Shown here: positions 16,832 through 26,129 of the stretch, one piece after another | Position numbering within the stretch: the first letter of the stretch is position 1 | Layout of the letters: the number at the start of each line of letters is the position of its first letter | Notes under the pieces: model-generated | Seen by the model: only the letters and a program-made list of their open reading frames with translations | Database searches by the model: none | Told to the model about the DNA's origin: nothing | Program-made: the position numbers and the translations under genes | Assembly (NCBI GenBank): GCA_009360345.1 | Contig: SPDP01000002.1 | Coordinates: forward strand, 806,001-870,000 | Direction of reading: 5' to 3' | DNA from: Alcaligenaceae bacterium SAGV5 | GTDB taxonomy: Bacteria > Pseudomonadota > Gammaproteobacteria > Burkholderiales > Burkholderiaceae_B | DNA: 64,000 nt

Positions 16832-18418
16832 TCACCGCCGGGGCTTCCAGGGCAGCCGGGCCTCGGCCAGCGCGCCAAAGGCCGCCTCGGCCTGGACCTC
16901 CAGCTCGCGCAGCCGGGCCGCGATCCATCCCAGCGCGAACCAGGCCTGGGAATGCGCGTCGGCCAGCGAGGCATAGTGCGTGCGCGCCACGACCAGATCG
17001 TTGATCTCGCCCAGGATGTCCTGCAGCGCCGAGAGCTTCTTGCGATAGGCGCGCACGCGCGCGGCGCGGTACAAAGGCGCCGACAATGCCAGTCCGTAGC
17101 GCAGGCGCTTGGCCAGCTTGCGCAGGGCGTGGCGGCGCTCGTCCTCCAGGCGCACGAAATGCCGTCCGTCGCGCACCAGCCGGCCGTGCCACTTCCGCAG
17201 GCGAGGCGTCACCGCGCGCGCGAGGCGGACGGGGCGCCCGGGCTCCGGTGCCGCGGCGGGCTCGGCCGACGGCAGCCCGCCGGCCATGGGCAGGCCGGGA
17301 GCCGGCTCGCGTATCCCCACGTTCCAGGCCAGAAGGCCCAGCAACCAGGACTGGAAGTCCACCGACGCCGCCAGCGTGGCCGCGTCGGTCCCGGCCTCTG
17401 GCTGCCATTGCAGGGGCGGCATGCCGGCATCGACCAAAGCGGACAAGACCGCGCCGCCCATGACGTCCTGGTCGCGGACCCGGCCAAAGTCGGAAAAATG
17501 CCTGCGCGCGCCGTCCCGCAGTCCGGCCGGAGGCAGCTCGGCATTTCCGTCCAGCAGCTTCCATGCCGAGCGCAGCCTGCGCATGCCGACGCGCAATTGA
17601 TGCACGTGTTCGGCGCCCCCCAGCCGCACCCCGGGAGGCGCGTCGGCAGCGGCCAGCGGCGCCGCGTTGCGGGCGATCTGTTCGAAGCATTCGGCGGTCA
17701 TCGCGGCCAGCGCCCGGTCGGGCGCTTCGTCCTGGCCGAGCTCGATCCCGGCGGCGAAGCGCGGCCCCCAGAACGCGGCGATCTCCGCTTCCCTGACCTG
17801 CGGGCGCTCGTCCAGCGGCGCCGCGGCGATCCGCGCCGCCGCGTTGGCCAGCCCGTCGCCACGCTCGGCCTTGCTCCGCAGGTCCAGCACCAGGCCGTGC
17901 CGGGCCAGCCAGCGGCCGGCCACGATGAACAGCGCCTGGGGCCGCCCGGACACCAGTTCGAACTCCAGCTCGCACACCGGCAGCTCCAGCCCCTGCGCCC
18001 GGATCGTACCCACATCGTAGGCCGCTTCCACCGTGCCCGCGCGGGTACGCACCGCCACCGCCCGGCGCCAGACGTCGGTCTCGTAGCGCACGACCAGTTC
18101 GGCGGTCAGTCCGGCCAGCACCGCTTCGGCCGGCGTACCGGCATAGACGGACAGGTCCAGGGCCCGGCCGGGACTGGGATGGTTCAACTCCACGCGCGAC
18201 ATGACGTCGGCGCCCGCCATCTTGAAGGTCTGCACCCACGTGCGGCCTTCCTGGCGCAGCCGGATCGCCGCCCGCTGGCGGGCGAGCTGCCTGTCGGGCG
18301 TGTCGAAATACATCGCGCGCAGATGCATGCGGGGCGCGGATGACAGGGAAGCGAACTGACCGGCGACGGCCTTGTGAGCGGCGGAGGGGACGGAAAACTT
18401 GAGTTCTTGTTCTACCAT
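16832..18418 (-). CDS. CYTH-CHAD domain protein (YgiF-like triphosphatase)
   Basis: This protein of about 528 residues joins an N-terminal CYTH domain to a C-terminal CHAD domain. The CYTH part begins with VEQELKFSV, matching the ExExK-type metal/triphosphate motif, and continues with YFDTPDRQLARQRAAIRLRQEG and CELEFELVSG. The CHAD part has the histidine-rich helices HVHQLRVGMRRLRSAWKLL and RKLAKRLRYGLALSAPLY. CYTH enzymes such as E. coli YgiF hydrolyse inorganic triphosphate, and CHAD domains bind polyphosphate. The ATG at 18418 aligns best; another ATG at 18442 and a TTG at 18454 are possible starts. It stands alone, convergent with the LysR gene. Confidence 0.88.
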   Translation of the reverse strand: MVEQELKFSVPSAAHKAVAGQFASLSSAPRMHLRAMYFDTPDRQLARQRAAIRLRQEGRTWVQTFKMAGADVMSRVELNHPSPGRALDLSVYAGTPAEAVLAGLTAELVVRYETDVWRRAVAVRTRAGTVEAAYDVGTIRAQGLELPVCELEFELVSGRPQALFIVAGRWLARHGLVLDLRSKAERGDGLANAAARIAAAPLDERPQVREAEIAAFWGPRFAAGIELGQDEAPDRALAAMTAECFEQIARNAAPLAAADAPPGVRLGGAEHVHQLRVGMRRLRSAWKLLDGNAELPPAGLRDGARRHFSDFGRVRDQDVMGGAVLSALVDAGMPPLQWQPEAGTDAATLAASVDFQSWLLGLLAWNVGIREPAPGLPMAGGLPSAEPAAAPEPGRPVRLARAVTPRLRKWHGRLVRDGRHFVRLEDERRHALRKLAKRLRYGLALSAPLYRAARVRAYRKKLSALQDILGEINDLVVARTHYASLADAHSQAWFALGWIAARLRELEVQAEAAFGALAEARLPWKPRR

Positions 18419-18521
18419 CGGGAGCAGATCGGCCGCGAGCATGAGAATTCCCAATGGTAGCGCTCAGCCCTGCTCCAGATTATGACAATTCATTTTCGAG
18501 TAACAAAAACAAGGCCGCCGC

Positions 18522-19517
18522 TCACGGCCCCACGACGAAAGCGTCGCTGAAGAAGTGCGCGGGCGGCAACCCGGCGTGCGCGGCGAACTCGCTGCGAGCC
18601 GCGGCGATCATGGCCGGCGAACCGCACGCGTAGACGTGCGCCGTGGAAAGATCGGGAAAGTCTTCCAGTACGGCCCGGTGGACCATCCCGGCCCGCGCGC
18701 CGTCCAGCGCACCGGCCGGCTCGTCCGACAGGACGGGAACGAAGCGCAGGCCGGCATGGCGGGCGCGCCAGGCGGCCACGGTTTCCAGCGCGTACAGATG
18801 GCGCGGCGTGCGCCCGCCCCAGTACAGGGACAGCGGCCGCTCGACCTTGCGCTTGAGCATGTCCTCGATGATGGACGCCATGGGCGCGAAGCCGGTGCCG
18901 GTCGCCACGAAGACGATCGGCCCTTCGTGCTCCTCGCGCCAATGGAAATCGCCGAACGGCAGCTCGATCTCCAGTGACTGCCCCCGTTCCAGCCCGGGCA
19001 GGATCGCGCCGGTGAAATGGCCGCCCGGCACATGGCGGATATGCAGATGCGCCTCGTCGCTGATGCCCGGCGGGTTGGCCATCGAGAACTGCCGCCGCTG
19101 GCCGTCCCGCAGCACGACCTGGAGATACTGTCCGGCGCGGAACCGTACCCGCACCCCCGCCGGAAAGCGCAGCCGCAACAGCGTGACGTCGTCGGCCAGG
19201 CGGTCGATCCTGTGGATCCTGGCCAGCACACGCTTGCGCGCGGACCGGTCGGCCGGGCGTATCGAGGACGGACGTATGGTCACATCGCTCGACGGCGTGG
19301 CCCGGCAATAGAGAATGCCCTGTCCGGCGGCCGTGCATGCCGCGCCCGCCACGACCACCTCGCCGCTGTCCAGCCCACCCTCGCAGTTGCCGCACACGCC
19401 TTTGCGGCAGGAATAGGGCAATTCGAAGCCGGCGCGCTCGGCGGCGTCGAGCAGCGACTCCCCCGCCTCGCAGGGAAAACGATGGGGCGTCCCCGCGACG
19501 GTGACGTCCCAGGTCAT
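18522..19517 (-). CDS. Ferredoxin-NAD(P)H reductase component of a ring-hydroxylating oxygenase
   Basis: This 331-residue electron-transfer protein has an N-terminal plant-type [2Fe-2S] domain with CRKGVCGNCEGG and a fourth cysteine in LYCRATP. An FAD domain follows (RQFSMANPP, the RxYS-type motif), then an NAD domain (VATGTGFAPMASII). It passes electrons from NAD(P)H to the Rieske oxygenase encoded just upstream. Its ATG overlaps the stop of the small-subunit gene by four bases. The layout, with ferredoxin and reductase in one chain, is that of class IB/III-type systems such as benzoate or anthranilate dioxygenase reductases. Confidence 0.92.
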   Translation of the reverse strand: MTWDVTVAGTPHRFPCEAGESLLDAAERAGFELPYSCRKGVCGNCEGGLDSGEVVVAGAACTAAGQGILYCRATPSSDVTIRPSSIRPADRSARKRVLARIHRIDRLADDVTLLRLRFPAGVRVRFRAGQYLQVVLRDGQRRQFSMANPPGISDEAHLHIRHVPGGHFTGAILPGLERGQSLEIELPFGDFHWREEHEGPIVFVATGTGFAPMASIIEDMLKRKVERPLSLYWGGRTPRHLYALETVAAWRARHAGLRFVPVLSDEPAGALDGARAGMVHRAVLEDFPDLSTAHVYACGSPAMIAAARSEFAAHAGLPPAHFFSDAFVVGP

Positions 19518-20020
19518 AGCGGTATCGCCAGCAGCGTATCGAAGCTGGAGCTGTCGCACACGACCCGCCGCTCCACGATTTTCGCCTCGTCGCCGGCGTC
19601 CAGGCGCAGCACGTCGACGTAGCGGCCGGTCACGAACAGGTCGGTGCGGCCGGTGCGCATGATGCGATAGACGGCGAACGGCGTCTCGGCGCAAGCCCGG
19701 CCGCCCTCCAGCGACAGCACCGAGGCGGGGCCGACCAGGTGGCGGTAGCGGTGGCCTTCATAGATGTTGGCCTCCCGCAGGCCCGACACCCGGTCGCGCA
19801 GCATGCCCACCGAATCGGCGTAGACGATGCCGCCCACGAATCCCCGGCGATGGTTGTCGTCGGACGTGACGGTGTACAGGCATCCCTCGTCGAAGAAATC
19901 CGGCCAGGCCTCCAGTGCGTCGCTGTCTATGCAGCGGGCATAGGCGGCGTTCAAGCGGTCGATGCGAAGCTGCGCGCACATCCGGGCGTCCAGCCATTGT
20001 TTGACATCCGATTGGTCCAT
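19514..20020 (-). CDS. Ring-hydroxylating dioxygenase, small (beta) subunit
   Basis: This 168-residue protein has the cone-shaped beta-subunit fold of aromatic ring-hydroxylating dioxygenases (NTF2-like), with the usual pattern AYARCIDSDALEAWPDFFDE and a C-terminal KIVERRVVCDSSSFDTLLAI. It has no catalytic residues and supports the alpha subunit. It begins one base after the large-subunit gene and overlaps the reductase gene. The substrate is unknown. Confidence 0.92.
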   Translation of the reverse strand: MDQSDVKQWLDARMCAQLRIDRLNAAYARCIDSDALEAWPDFFDEGCLYTVTSDDNHRRGFVGGIVYADSVGMLRDRVSGLREANIYEGHRYRHLVGPASVLSLEGGRACAETPFAVYRIMRTGRTDLFVTGRYVDVLRLDAGDEAKIVERRVVCDSSSFDTLLAIPL

Positions 20021-20021
20021 G

Positions 20022-21278
20022 TCAGACTCCCATGTGGCGGCGATAGGCTTTCCAGAAACCGCGCACCGACGCTTCGGTGGCGCGGGTGTCGGACGATGCC
20101 GTGTCTTCGCCCCCCATCTCCAGGACCGCCGAGTATTCCCGGGCCGTGCCCACGCCGCGCTGGACGAAACCGCCCACCGCGCCGTCCTCCATCGAGACCA
20201 GTCCCGCCGGCCCGACCAGGTTCAATTGCCGGTGCCGCATGCGCCGCAGCTCGGGCGTGTCGTCCGCGTAGCCGAGGTAGGTCCAGTTCAGTTCGGTGGC
20301 GTCGATGTCCTTGGGCAGCACCTGGCGCACGACCATGCTGTTGTTGACCTGTCCCAGGACGAAGCCCGGGAACACCGACAGGATCTGGAGGGTGATGCCG
20401 TCGCCGACCTCGTCCACATAGTCGAGGAAGCTCGGGTCCTGGAGCCGGTAATGCTCGTTGTCGACCCGCAATTCCTGGTCCTTGTATTCCGACCCGGCTT
20501 CGAGGCTCTTGTCGATGATCGAGTAGCTGACATGGCTGCCGCCATCGGGCGAGACGATCAGGCCGCCGCGCTGGGTCAGGCGGTTGATCTCGAACGTGGT
20601 CAGGAACAGATGCAGCAGGCTCGCGTGGTACGAGTCCTTGACGTTCTCGAAATACAGCTTCCAGTTGTTGGGCAGGATCTGCGTGTAGCGGCCGATGACC
20701 TCCAGCGGCCGGTCGCCCAGCAGCCGGCGGATGCGCGCCAGCACGTCCTCGCCGATGTATTCCTCGATGGGATCGACGTCGTCGCTCAGGCTGCCGAACA
20801 CCAGCCCGCAGGTGGCGGCGATGCGCAGCTTGCGCGGCGCGTGCCGGCCCGCGTCGAAGCCCGCCGGCATGCCGCCCTTGCCGTTCACCCCGTGCTGGAA
20901 GGCCACCCCCTTGACGTTGCCCTGCAGGTCGTAGGCCCAGGCATGGTAGACGCAGGAAAAGCCCTTGGCGTTGCCGGCGTTCTCCAGCGCGATCAGCGCG
21001 CCCCGGTGCGCGCACCGGTTCTCGAAGCCGTACAGTTCACCGTCCGCGTCGCGCGTCACCACCACCGGCATGGCGCCCATGAAGGTGGATACGTAGTCGC
21101 CGGGCTCGCGCAGCTCCGCCTCCAGGCACAGGTAGTTCCAGGTGGCGCCTTCGTAGATGCGCTGCTGTTCCAGGTCGTGCACCGCACGGCTCTGGTACGC
21201 CTCGAACGGCACGCGCGTCAGCGTATCCGGCCAGGCCGGCATGCCGGCCTCGATGCGATCCTCTGTGGTCGTTTCCAT
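20022..21278 (-). CDS. Ring-hydroxylating dioxygenase, large (alpha) subunit, Rieske protein
   Basis: This 418-residue protein holds the Rieske [2Fe-2S] site C89-x-H91 and C109-x2-H112. The mononuclear iron site follows in [15 protein letters not shown], where the two histidines bind iron and the aspartate bridges electron transfer. These enzymes add both oxygen atoms of O2 to an aromatic ring. The ATG at 21278 has a GAGGAAC site; the longer frame is unlikely. It heads an operon with beta subunit and reductase and is preceded by a Bug receptor gene. The two-subunit form suggests a benzoate-, anthranilate- or salicylate-like substrate, but none can be chosen from the sequence. Confidence 0.93.
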   Translation of the reverse strand: METTTEDRIEAGMPAWPDTLTRVPFEAYQSRAVHDLEQQRIYEGATWNYLCLEAELREPGDYVSTFMGAMPVVVTRDADGELYGFENRCAHRGALIALENAGNAKGFSCVYHAWAYDLQGNVKGVAFQHGVNGKGGMPAGFDAGRHAPRKLRIAATCGLVFGSLSDDVDPIEEYIGEDVLARIRRLLGDRPLEVIGRYTQILPNNWKLYFENVKDSYHASLLHLFLTTFEINRLTQRGGLIVSPDGGSHVSYSIIDKSLEAGSEYKDQELRVDNEHYRLQDPSFLDYVDEVGDGITLQILSVFPGFVLGQVNNSMVVRQVLPKDIDATELNWTYLGYADDTPELRRMRHRQLNLVGPAGLVSMEDGAVGGFVQRGVGTAREYSAVLEMGGEDTASSDTRATEASVRGFWKAYRRHMGV

Positions 21279-21314
21279 TTCTGTTCCTCGTCGCCGGCCC
21301 CCGGCCGGCACTCC

Positions 21315-22292
21315 TCAATCCAGCGTGACGTGGGCGGTGCGGATCACCGCCCCCCAGCGCTCGGCTTCCTTGCCGACGAAGGCCGCCATCTCGGCCGGCG
21401 TATCGCCGACGGGAGCGGCCGACAAGTCGGCGAATCGCTTCTGCACGTCCGGCATGCGGACGATCTCCGCCACCGCCTGGCTGATCCTGGCGGTGATGGC
21501 CGGCGGCGTCCCGGCCGGGGCGGCGAAGGCCACCCAGCTGCCGGCAACGACGTCGGGCAGCCCCAGCTCGCCGAAGGTCGGCACGTCGGGCAGCGAGGCC
21601 ACCCGCCTGTCCGCCGCGACGGCGATGATCTTGACCCGCCCCGATTGATGGAACGCCAGCGACGAGCTGATGTTGTCGAACATCAGGTCCACTTTCCCGC
21701 CTATCAGGTCCGTCAGCGCCGGCGCCGTCCCCTTGTAGGGGATGTGCAGCAGCTGGGCCCGCAGTTCCATGCTGAACAGATTGGCGGCCAGGTGCGAGGT
21801 CGTGCCGTTGCCCTGCGACGCATAGGTGAACTTGTCCGGATTCCCGCGTATCTGGCGGAACAGGTCCTGGGGCGGCATGGCGGCCAGCTCGGGCCGCACC
21901 ACCAGCACCGTGGGCATGGTCGCGGCCACCGAGATGGGCGCGAAACGGCGGGCGTCATAGCCCAGCTTCTTGTACAGGTTGAAGTTGATCGCCATCGGTC
22001 CCGGCGGGCTGGCGATCAAGGTATAGCCGTCGGGCTCGGCCCGGGCGAAGGTGTCCGCGCCGATGTTGCCGCCGGCGCCGGGCCGGTTCTCGACGATGAC
22101 CGGCTGCGACCACTTCAGGGCGAGCTTCTCGGCCACGATGCGCGGGATCGAATCCGCCGTTCCCCCCGCGGGAAAGGGAACGATGATCCGGATCGGCTTG
22201 GACGGGAACGTATCGCCGCCCTGCGCCCCCGCGGATCCCATACAGGTCCATGCCACGATGCCCGCTGCCAGCGGTGCCACGAATTGCTTCAC
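21315..22292 (-). CDS. Bug-family (TctC-like) periplasmic solute receptor
   Basis: This 325-residue protein has a signal peptide ending near GSAGAQGG and the ligand segment FPSKPIRIIVPFPAGGTAD. It is the first gene of the minus-strand unit that continues into the Rieske dioxygenase genes (36-base gap), and a LysR gene is divergent from it. It may therefore capture the aromatic acid degraded by that dioxygenase. No TctA/TctB partner is present. Confidence 0.94.
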   Translation of the reverse strand: MKQFVAPLAAGIVAWTCMGSAGAQGGDTFPSKPIRIIVPFPAGGTADSIPRIVAEKLALKWSQPVIVENRPGAGGNIGADTFARAEPDGYTLIASPPGPMAINFNLYKKLGYDARRFAPISVAATMPTVLVVRPELAAMPPQDLFRQIRGNPDKFTYASQGNGTTSHLAANLFSMELRAQLLHIPYKGTAPALTDLIGGKVDLMFDNISSSLAFHQSGRVKIIAVAADRRVASLPDVPTFGELGLPDVVAGSWVAFAAPAGTPPAITARISQAVAEIVRMPDVQKRFADLSAAPVGDTPAEMAAFVGKEAERWGAVIRTAHVTLD

Positions 22293-22408
22293 GATCGTCT
22301 CCTCGGCGCGGTTCCATCACGCCTGTTTCTAAGGTCGACATCGTAATTACTTTTAACTTGAGTGATAATCCACGAATTCGCCCGATCACTTTTTTCATTT
22401 CGAGAAAG

Positions 22409-23317
22409 ATGGACACGCTGGACAACATGCGCGCCTTCCTGGCGACCGTCCGTACCGGCAGTTTTTCCGAAGCGGGGCGCCAGCTGGGCGTCTCGCCCTC
22501 GGTGATCACCAAGCGCGTGGGGCAGCTGGAGTGGAAGATGCGGGGACAATTGTTCAACCGGTCGACCCGCAGCGTCACGCTGACCGACCTGGGCGAGCAG
22601 TTCCTGCCGCGCATCGCGGGCCTGGTGGCCGATTTCGACGACACGCTGGGAGAAATGACGAAGACCCGGGGCGGCCTGCTGGGCCGCATCCGCATCAAGA
22701 TCCCGACCACGCTGGGCGCCCCCTACCTGGCCCGCGTCCTGACCGAGTTCCAGCAGGCCCACCCGCAGGTGCTGCTGGACGTCGTCATGCTGGACCGGTC
22801 CGTCAACCCCGTCGAGGAAGGCTTCGACATCGTGGTCGGCGCCCTGCCCGAGCTGTACGCGAACGTGGACGACGAGTGGCTGGCCCCGTATCCGCGCGTG
22901 GTCTGCGCGGCGCCGTCCTACCTCGAGGCGCGCGGCCACCCGGCACATCCGCGCGAGCTGACCGACCACGATTGCCTGGTCTTCACGCCCTCGGGCGCGC
23001 TATGGCAGTTCGAAAACGCGAACGGCACGGTGCAGGTGGAGGTCCGGTCGCGCTTCACGTCCAACAGCAGCCGCGTGCTGCGCACCTCGGCCATCGCGGG
23101 CAATGGCATCACGGTCCTGTCGGCGGGCATGGCCGCGCCGGCGCTGGCGCGTGGGCAGTTGCGCACGGTGCTGGACGGCTACCGGCTGCCGGAGCTGGCC
23201 TTGAAGGCGTTGTTGCCGCGTACCCGCGGCGCCCTGCCCCGGGTACGGGCCCTGGTCGACTGGCTCAAGCGGGGGCTGGCCGAGAACGGGGACTGGAGCG
23301 ACGAGGAAAGCCTCTGA
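22409..23317 (+). CDS. LysR-type transcriptional regulator (CrgA-like)
   Basis: This 302-residue regulator has the helix-turn-helix MDTLDNMRAFLATVRTGSFS (residues 1-20 and onward) with the S-P-S-V-I-T-K-R-V-x-x-L-E recognition helix of the CrgA/DsdC-like LysR subgroup. It is divergent from the Bug/dioxygenase operon, with 116 bases of AT-rich DNA between the starts, and is the probable regulator of that operon. The ATG at 22409 follows CGAGAAAG; the upstream in-frame codons are intergenic. Confidence 0.93.
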   Translation: MDTLDNMRAFLATVRTGSFSEAGRQLGVSPSVITKRVGQLEWKMRGQLFNRSTRSVTLTDLGEQFLPRIAGLVADFDDTLGEMTKTRGGLLGRIRIKIPTTLGAPYLARVLTEFQQAHPQVLLDVVMLDRSVNPVEEGFDIVVGALPELYANVDDEWLAPYPRVVCAAPSYLEARGHPAHPRELTDHDCLVFTPSGALWQFENANGTVQVEVRSRFTSNSSRVLRTSAIAGNGITVLSAGMAAPALARGQLRTVLDGYRLPELALKALLPRTRGALPRVRALVDWLKRGLAENGDWSDEESL

Positions 23318-23332
23318 CGCCCCGGGGATCGC

Positions 23333-23352
23333 GCCCCGCGTCGCGGCGGGGC
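23333..23352. terminator. GC hairpin between convergent genes
   Basis: GCCCCGC (23333-23339) pairs with GCGGGGC (23346-23352) across a 6-base loop. It lies between the ends of the LysR gene and ftsX and could stop transcription from both sides, although there is no T-run. Confidence 0.4.
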
Positions 23353-23359
23353 AGGCGGA

Positions 23360-24265
23360 TCAGAAGCGGGTGTTCCGGGTGACCGACCAGCGCGCGGACA
23401 GCGCCCCCAACAGGGCCACCCCGACCACGAAAGCCGCCAGCCACTCCCACTGGGGCAGGCGCAGCGCGAACTCGGTCCCGTAGCTGCGGGCCAGGTCCGC
23501 CAGCGCGGCGTTGAGCGGATCCAGCACCAGCGCCACGAGCCCGATGGCGGCCAGCGCGGCCACGCCGCAACTGATCGCCCCCAGGTACAGGAAAGGCCGC
23601 CGGACGAAGGACTCGGTGGCGCCCACCAGCCGCGCGACGCCGATTTCCTCGCGCTGCGACAGGGCCTGCATGCGCACGGTGTTGAACACCGCCGCCAGCA
23701 CGGCCACCGCCACCACCAGGGCAAGGAACAGCAGGCTGGCGCGGGCGAACCGCAGGATGGCCTCCAGCCGCTGCACCCAGGCGCTGTCCACCTGCACCAT
23801 GTCGACCTTGGCCCAGGTCTTCCACAGGGCGGCGAGCTTGGCCGACCGCTGGGCCAGGCCCTCGCCCTCCAGCGTCACCACGATGGCGTCGGGCAGGGGA
23901 TTGTCGGGCAGCACCGCCAAGGCCTGGGCGTAGGCCGGGTTGGCCTTGAGCTCGGACAACGCGCGGTCGCGGCTGATCACCCGCAGGGCCTGGATCTCGC
24001 TGGCGTGGTCGCGCCGGATCCGGTCGGCCACGGCGCCGGTCTCGGCCGGCGTGGCGCTGACCTGCATGAAGACGGTCATCTCGGGATCGGCCGTCAGGTG
24101 GCTGGCCACCGGCCGCAGCGACATCAGCGCCGCCGCGCCCAGCAGGGGAATGGCCAGCGCCAGCGTGATGACGAGGATGTTGGCGACGGACGAGAACGGC
24201 TGCGACAGCAGCCGGCGCAGGGTCACGCCCAGCGCGTAGCGATGTTGGCGGATCAGGGGGCTCAT
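23360..24265 (-). CDS. ftsX: Cell-division ABC transporter permease FtsX
   Basis: FtsX is the membrane partner of FtsE. Together they couple divisome assembly to septal peptidoglycan hydrolysis through EnvC-type activators. This 301-residue protein has an N-terminal cytoplasmic part, a first membrane segment (about 25-48), a large periplasmic loop with LSELKANPAYAQALAVLPDN, and three C-terminal membrane segments. The SQREEIGVARLVGATESFVR signature is clear. It overlaps ftsE by four bases. ftsY is not adjacent; it lies about 21.5 kb away on the same strand. Confidence 0.96.
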   Translation of the reverse strand: MSPLIRQHRYALGVTLRRLLSQPFSSVANILVITLALAIPLLGAAALMSLRPVASHLTADPEMTVFMQVSATPAETGAVADRIRRDHASEIQALRVISRDRALSELKANPAYAQALAVLPDNPLPDAIVVTLEGEGLAQRSAKLAALWKTWAKVDMVQVDSAWVQRLEAILRFARASLLFLALVVAVAVLAAVFNTVRMQALSQREEIGVARLVGATESFVRRPFLYLGAISCGVAALAAIGLVALVLDPLNAALADLARSYGTEFALRLPQWEWLAAFVVGVALLGALSARWSVTRNTRF

Positions 24266-24957
24266 GCGTGGACCTCCCCGCCCAGGCGCGGCGTGCGCTT
24301 GCCGCCGTCGGTAACCCGGCCTTCCTTGACCAGCAGCACGCGCGTGGCGTAGTCGGTGATCAGGCTTTCGTCGTGCGTGGCCAGGATCGTGGTCACCCCC
24401 ACGCGGTTGAAGTCGCGGAAGACTTCGACGATGCGGCGGGCGCTCTCGCGGTCCAGGTTGGCGGTCGGTTCGTCGGCGATCAAGAGGCCGGGACGGTTGA
24501 CGATGGCCCGCGCGATGGCCAGCCGCTGCTGGTCGCCGCCGGACAACTCCTGCGGCCGCAGCCCGTCCTTGCCCGACAGGCCGACACGTTCGATGGCGGC
24601 GTGCGCCCGCCTGGCGGCGGCCGACCGCGAATGGCCGGTCACGGTCAGGGGCAGCATGACGTTCTCGAAGGCGCTGCGGTCGCTCAGCAGGTGCACGTCC
24701 TGGAGGATGGTGCCGATGGCGCGCCGCAGGTAGGGACGGAAGCGGCCGGGCAGCTTGCCGACGTCCTTCCCGTTGACCAGGACCGTGCCCCGGTTGGGAA
24801 CGTCCAGCCCGGCGATGAGCTTGAGCAGGGTCGACTTGCCCGCCCCGGAAGGGCCGGAGACGAAGACGAATTCACCCTGGGCGATGCCGAAGGTCACATC
24901 GGCCAGCGTGTCGATGCCCCGGCCATAGGATTTGTAGACTTGCTGGAATTCGATCAT
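24262..24957 (-). CDS. ftsE: Cell-division ABC ATPase FtsE
   Basis: FtsE is the cytoplasmic nucleotide-binding subunit of the FtsEX divisome complex. The 231-residue protein starts MIEFQQVYKSYGRGIDTLAD and has Walker A GPSGAGKST (about 36-44), signature LSGGDQQRLAIARA, Walker B LLIADEPTANLD and the switch histidine in LATHDE. It is the first gene of ftsE-ftsX. The amino-acid transporter operon aapJQMP is divergent, 145 bases away. Confidence 0.97.
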   Translation of the reverse strand: MIEFQQVYKSYGRGIDTLADVTFGIAQGEFVFVSGPSGAGKSTLLKLIAGLDVPNRGTVLVNGKDVGKLPGRFRPYLRRAIGTILQDVHLLSDRSAFENVMLPLTVTGHSRSAAARRAHAAIERVGLSGKDGLRPQELSGGDQQRLAIARAIVNRPGLLIADEPTANLDRESARRIVEVFRDFNRVGVTTILATHDESLITDYATRVLLVKEGRVTDGGKRTPRLGGEVHA

Positions 24958-25102
24958 GAGGTCGAAATAGTAACCTGGGCCGCCCGACGACGACAGGCCC
25001 CGAGGTTTTCATCATACCCAACACATGCTACGGTACGTTTCCCCACGAGGCCGTGGCCGGCGATGCTTTATAGTCCAGGGCCGTCCGCGCCAGGAGCCCG
25101 CC

Positions 25103-26122
25103 ATGAAAGCATTGAAAACCTTCCTCGCCGCCGCCCTGATGATGGGCGCCGCGCACGCCGCCCACGCCGGCCCCACGCTGGACGCCGTCAAGAAGAAGGG
25201 CTTCGTGCAATGCGGCGTCTCGACCGGCGTGGCCGGCTTCAGCAATCCCGACAGCAAGGGCAACTGGACCGGCATCGACGTGGACCTGTGCAAGGCCATC
25301 GCGGCCGCGCTGTTCGGCGACGCCACCAAATTCAAGCTGACGCCGCTCAACACCCAGCAGCGCTTCACCGCGCTGCAATCGGGCGAGGTCGATGTCCTGC
25401 CCCGCAACACCTCCATCACGCTGCAGCGCGACGCGGCGCTGGGCCTGACGGGCGTGGGCGTGAACTTCTATGACGGCCAGGGGATCCTGGTATCGAAGAA
25501 GCTGGGTGTCAAGAGCGCGAAGGAACTCAATCAGGCGGCCATCTGCCTGCAGCCGGGCACCACCACCGAGCTGAACCTGGCCGATTGGTTCCGCGCCAAC
25601 AAGCTGACCTTCAAACCCGTGGTCATCGACAAGTTCGACGAACTGGTCCGCGCCTTCGCCGCGGGCCGCTGCGACGCCTACACCACCGACATCTCGGCGC
25701 TGAACGTGATCCGCGCCACCAAGCTGTCCAACCCGGACGACTACGTCGTGCTGCCCGAGATGATCTCGAAAGAGCCCCTGGGACCCATGGTGCGCCGGGG
25801 CGACGAACAATGGGCGACCATCGTCCGGTGGACGCTGAACGCGATGATCGAAGCCGAGGAATACGGCATCACGTCCAGGAACGTCGACGAAATGGCCAAG
25901 AGCGCCAATCCCAACGTGCAGCGCATCCTGGGCGTGACGCCCGGCGCCGGCAAGAACCTGGGCGTGGACGAGAAGTGGGCCTACAACATCGTCAAGCAGG
26001 TCGGCAACTATGGCGAGAGCTTCGAACGCAACCTGGGCCAGGGCAGCCCGATGAAGATGCAGCGCGGCGCCAACGCGCTCTGGACCCATGGCGGCCTGAT
26101 GTACGCGTGGCCCATCCGCTGA
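25103..26122 (+). CDS. aapJ: General L-amino-acid ABC transporter, periplasmic binding protein AapJ
   Basis: This 339-residue protein has a signal peptide (MKALKTFLAAALMMGAAHAA, then HA-GPTLDAVKKKG) and the AapJ/BztA-type body (CGVSTGVAGFSNPDSKGNWT). It captures amino acids for the AapQM permease. The ATG at 25103 has a CAGGAG site eight bases upstream. A weak -10 (TATAGT, 25069-25074) lies just upstream. It is the first gene of aapJQMP and is divergent from ftsE. Confidence 0.95.
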   Translation: MKALKTFLAAALMMGAAHAAHAGPTLDAVKKKGFVQCGVSTGVAGFSNPDSKGNWTGIDVDLCKAIAAALFGDATKFKLTPLNTQQRFTALQSGEVDVLPRNTSITLQRDAALGLTGVGVNFYDGQGILVSKKLGVKSAKELNQAAICLQPGTTTELNLADWFRANKLTFKPVVIDKFDELVRAFAAGRCDAYTTDISALNVIRATKLSNPDDYVVLPEMISKEPLGPMVRRGDEQWATIVRWTLNAMIEAEEYGITSRNVDEMAKSANPNVQRILGVTPGAGKNLGVDEKWAYNIVKQVGNYGESFERNLGQGSPMKMQRGANALWTHGGLMYAWPIR

Positions 26123-26129
26123 CGCGCGC

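Noticed and set aside
18419..18454. Upstream TTG start of the CYTH-CHAD gene
   Set aside because: The CYTH domain begins right at the ATG at 18418, and the TTG has no convincing ribosome site.
19962..22346. 794-codon plus-strand frame opposite the dioxygenase alpha and Bug genes
   Set aside because: Shadow of the minus-strand genes; no recognisable domain.
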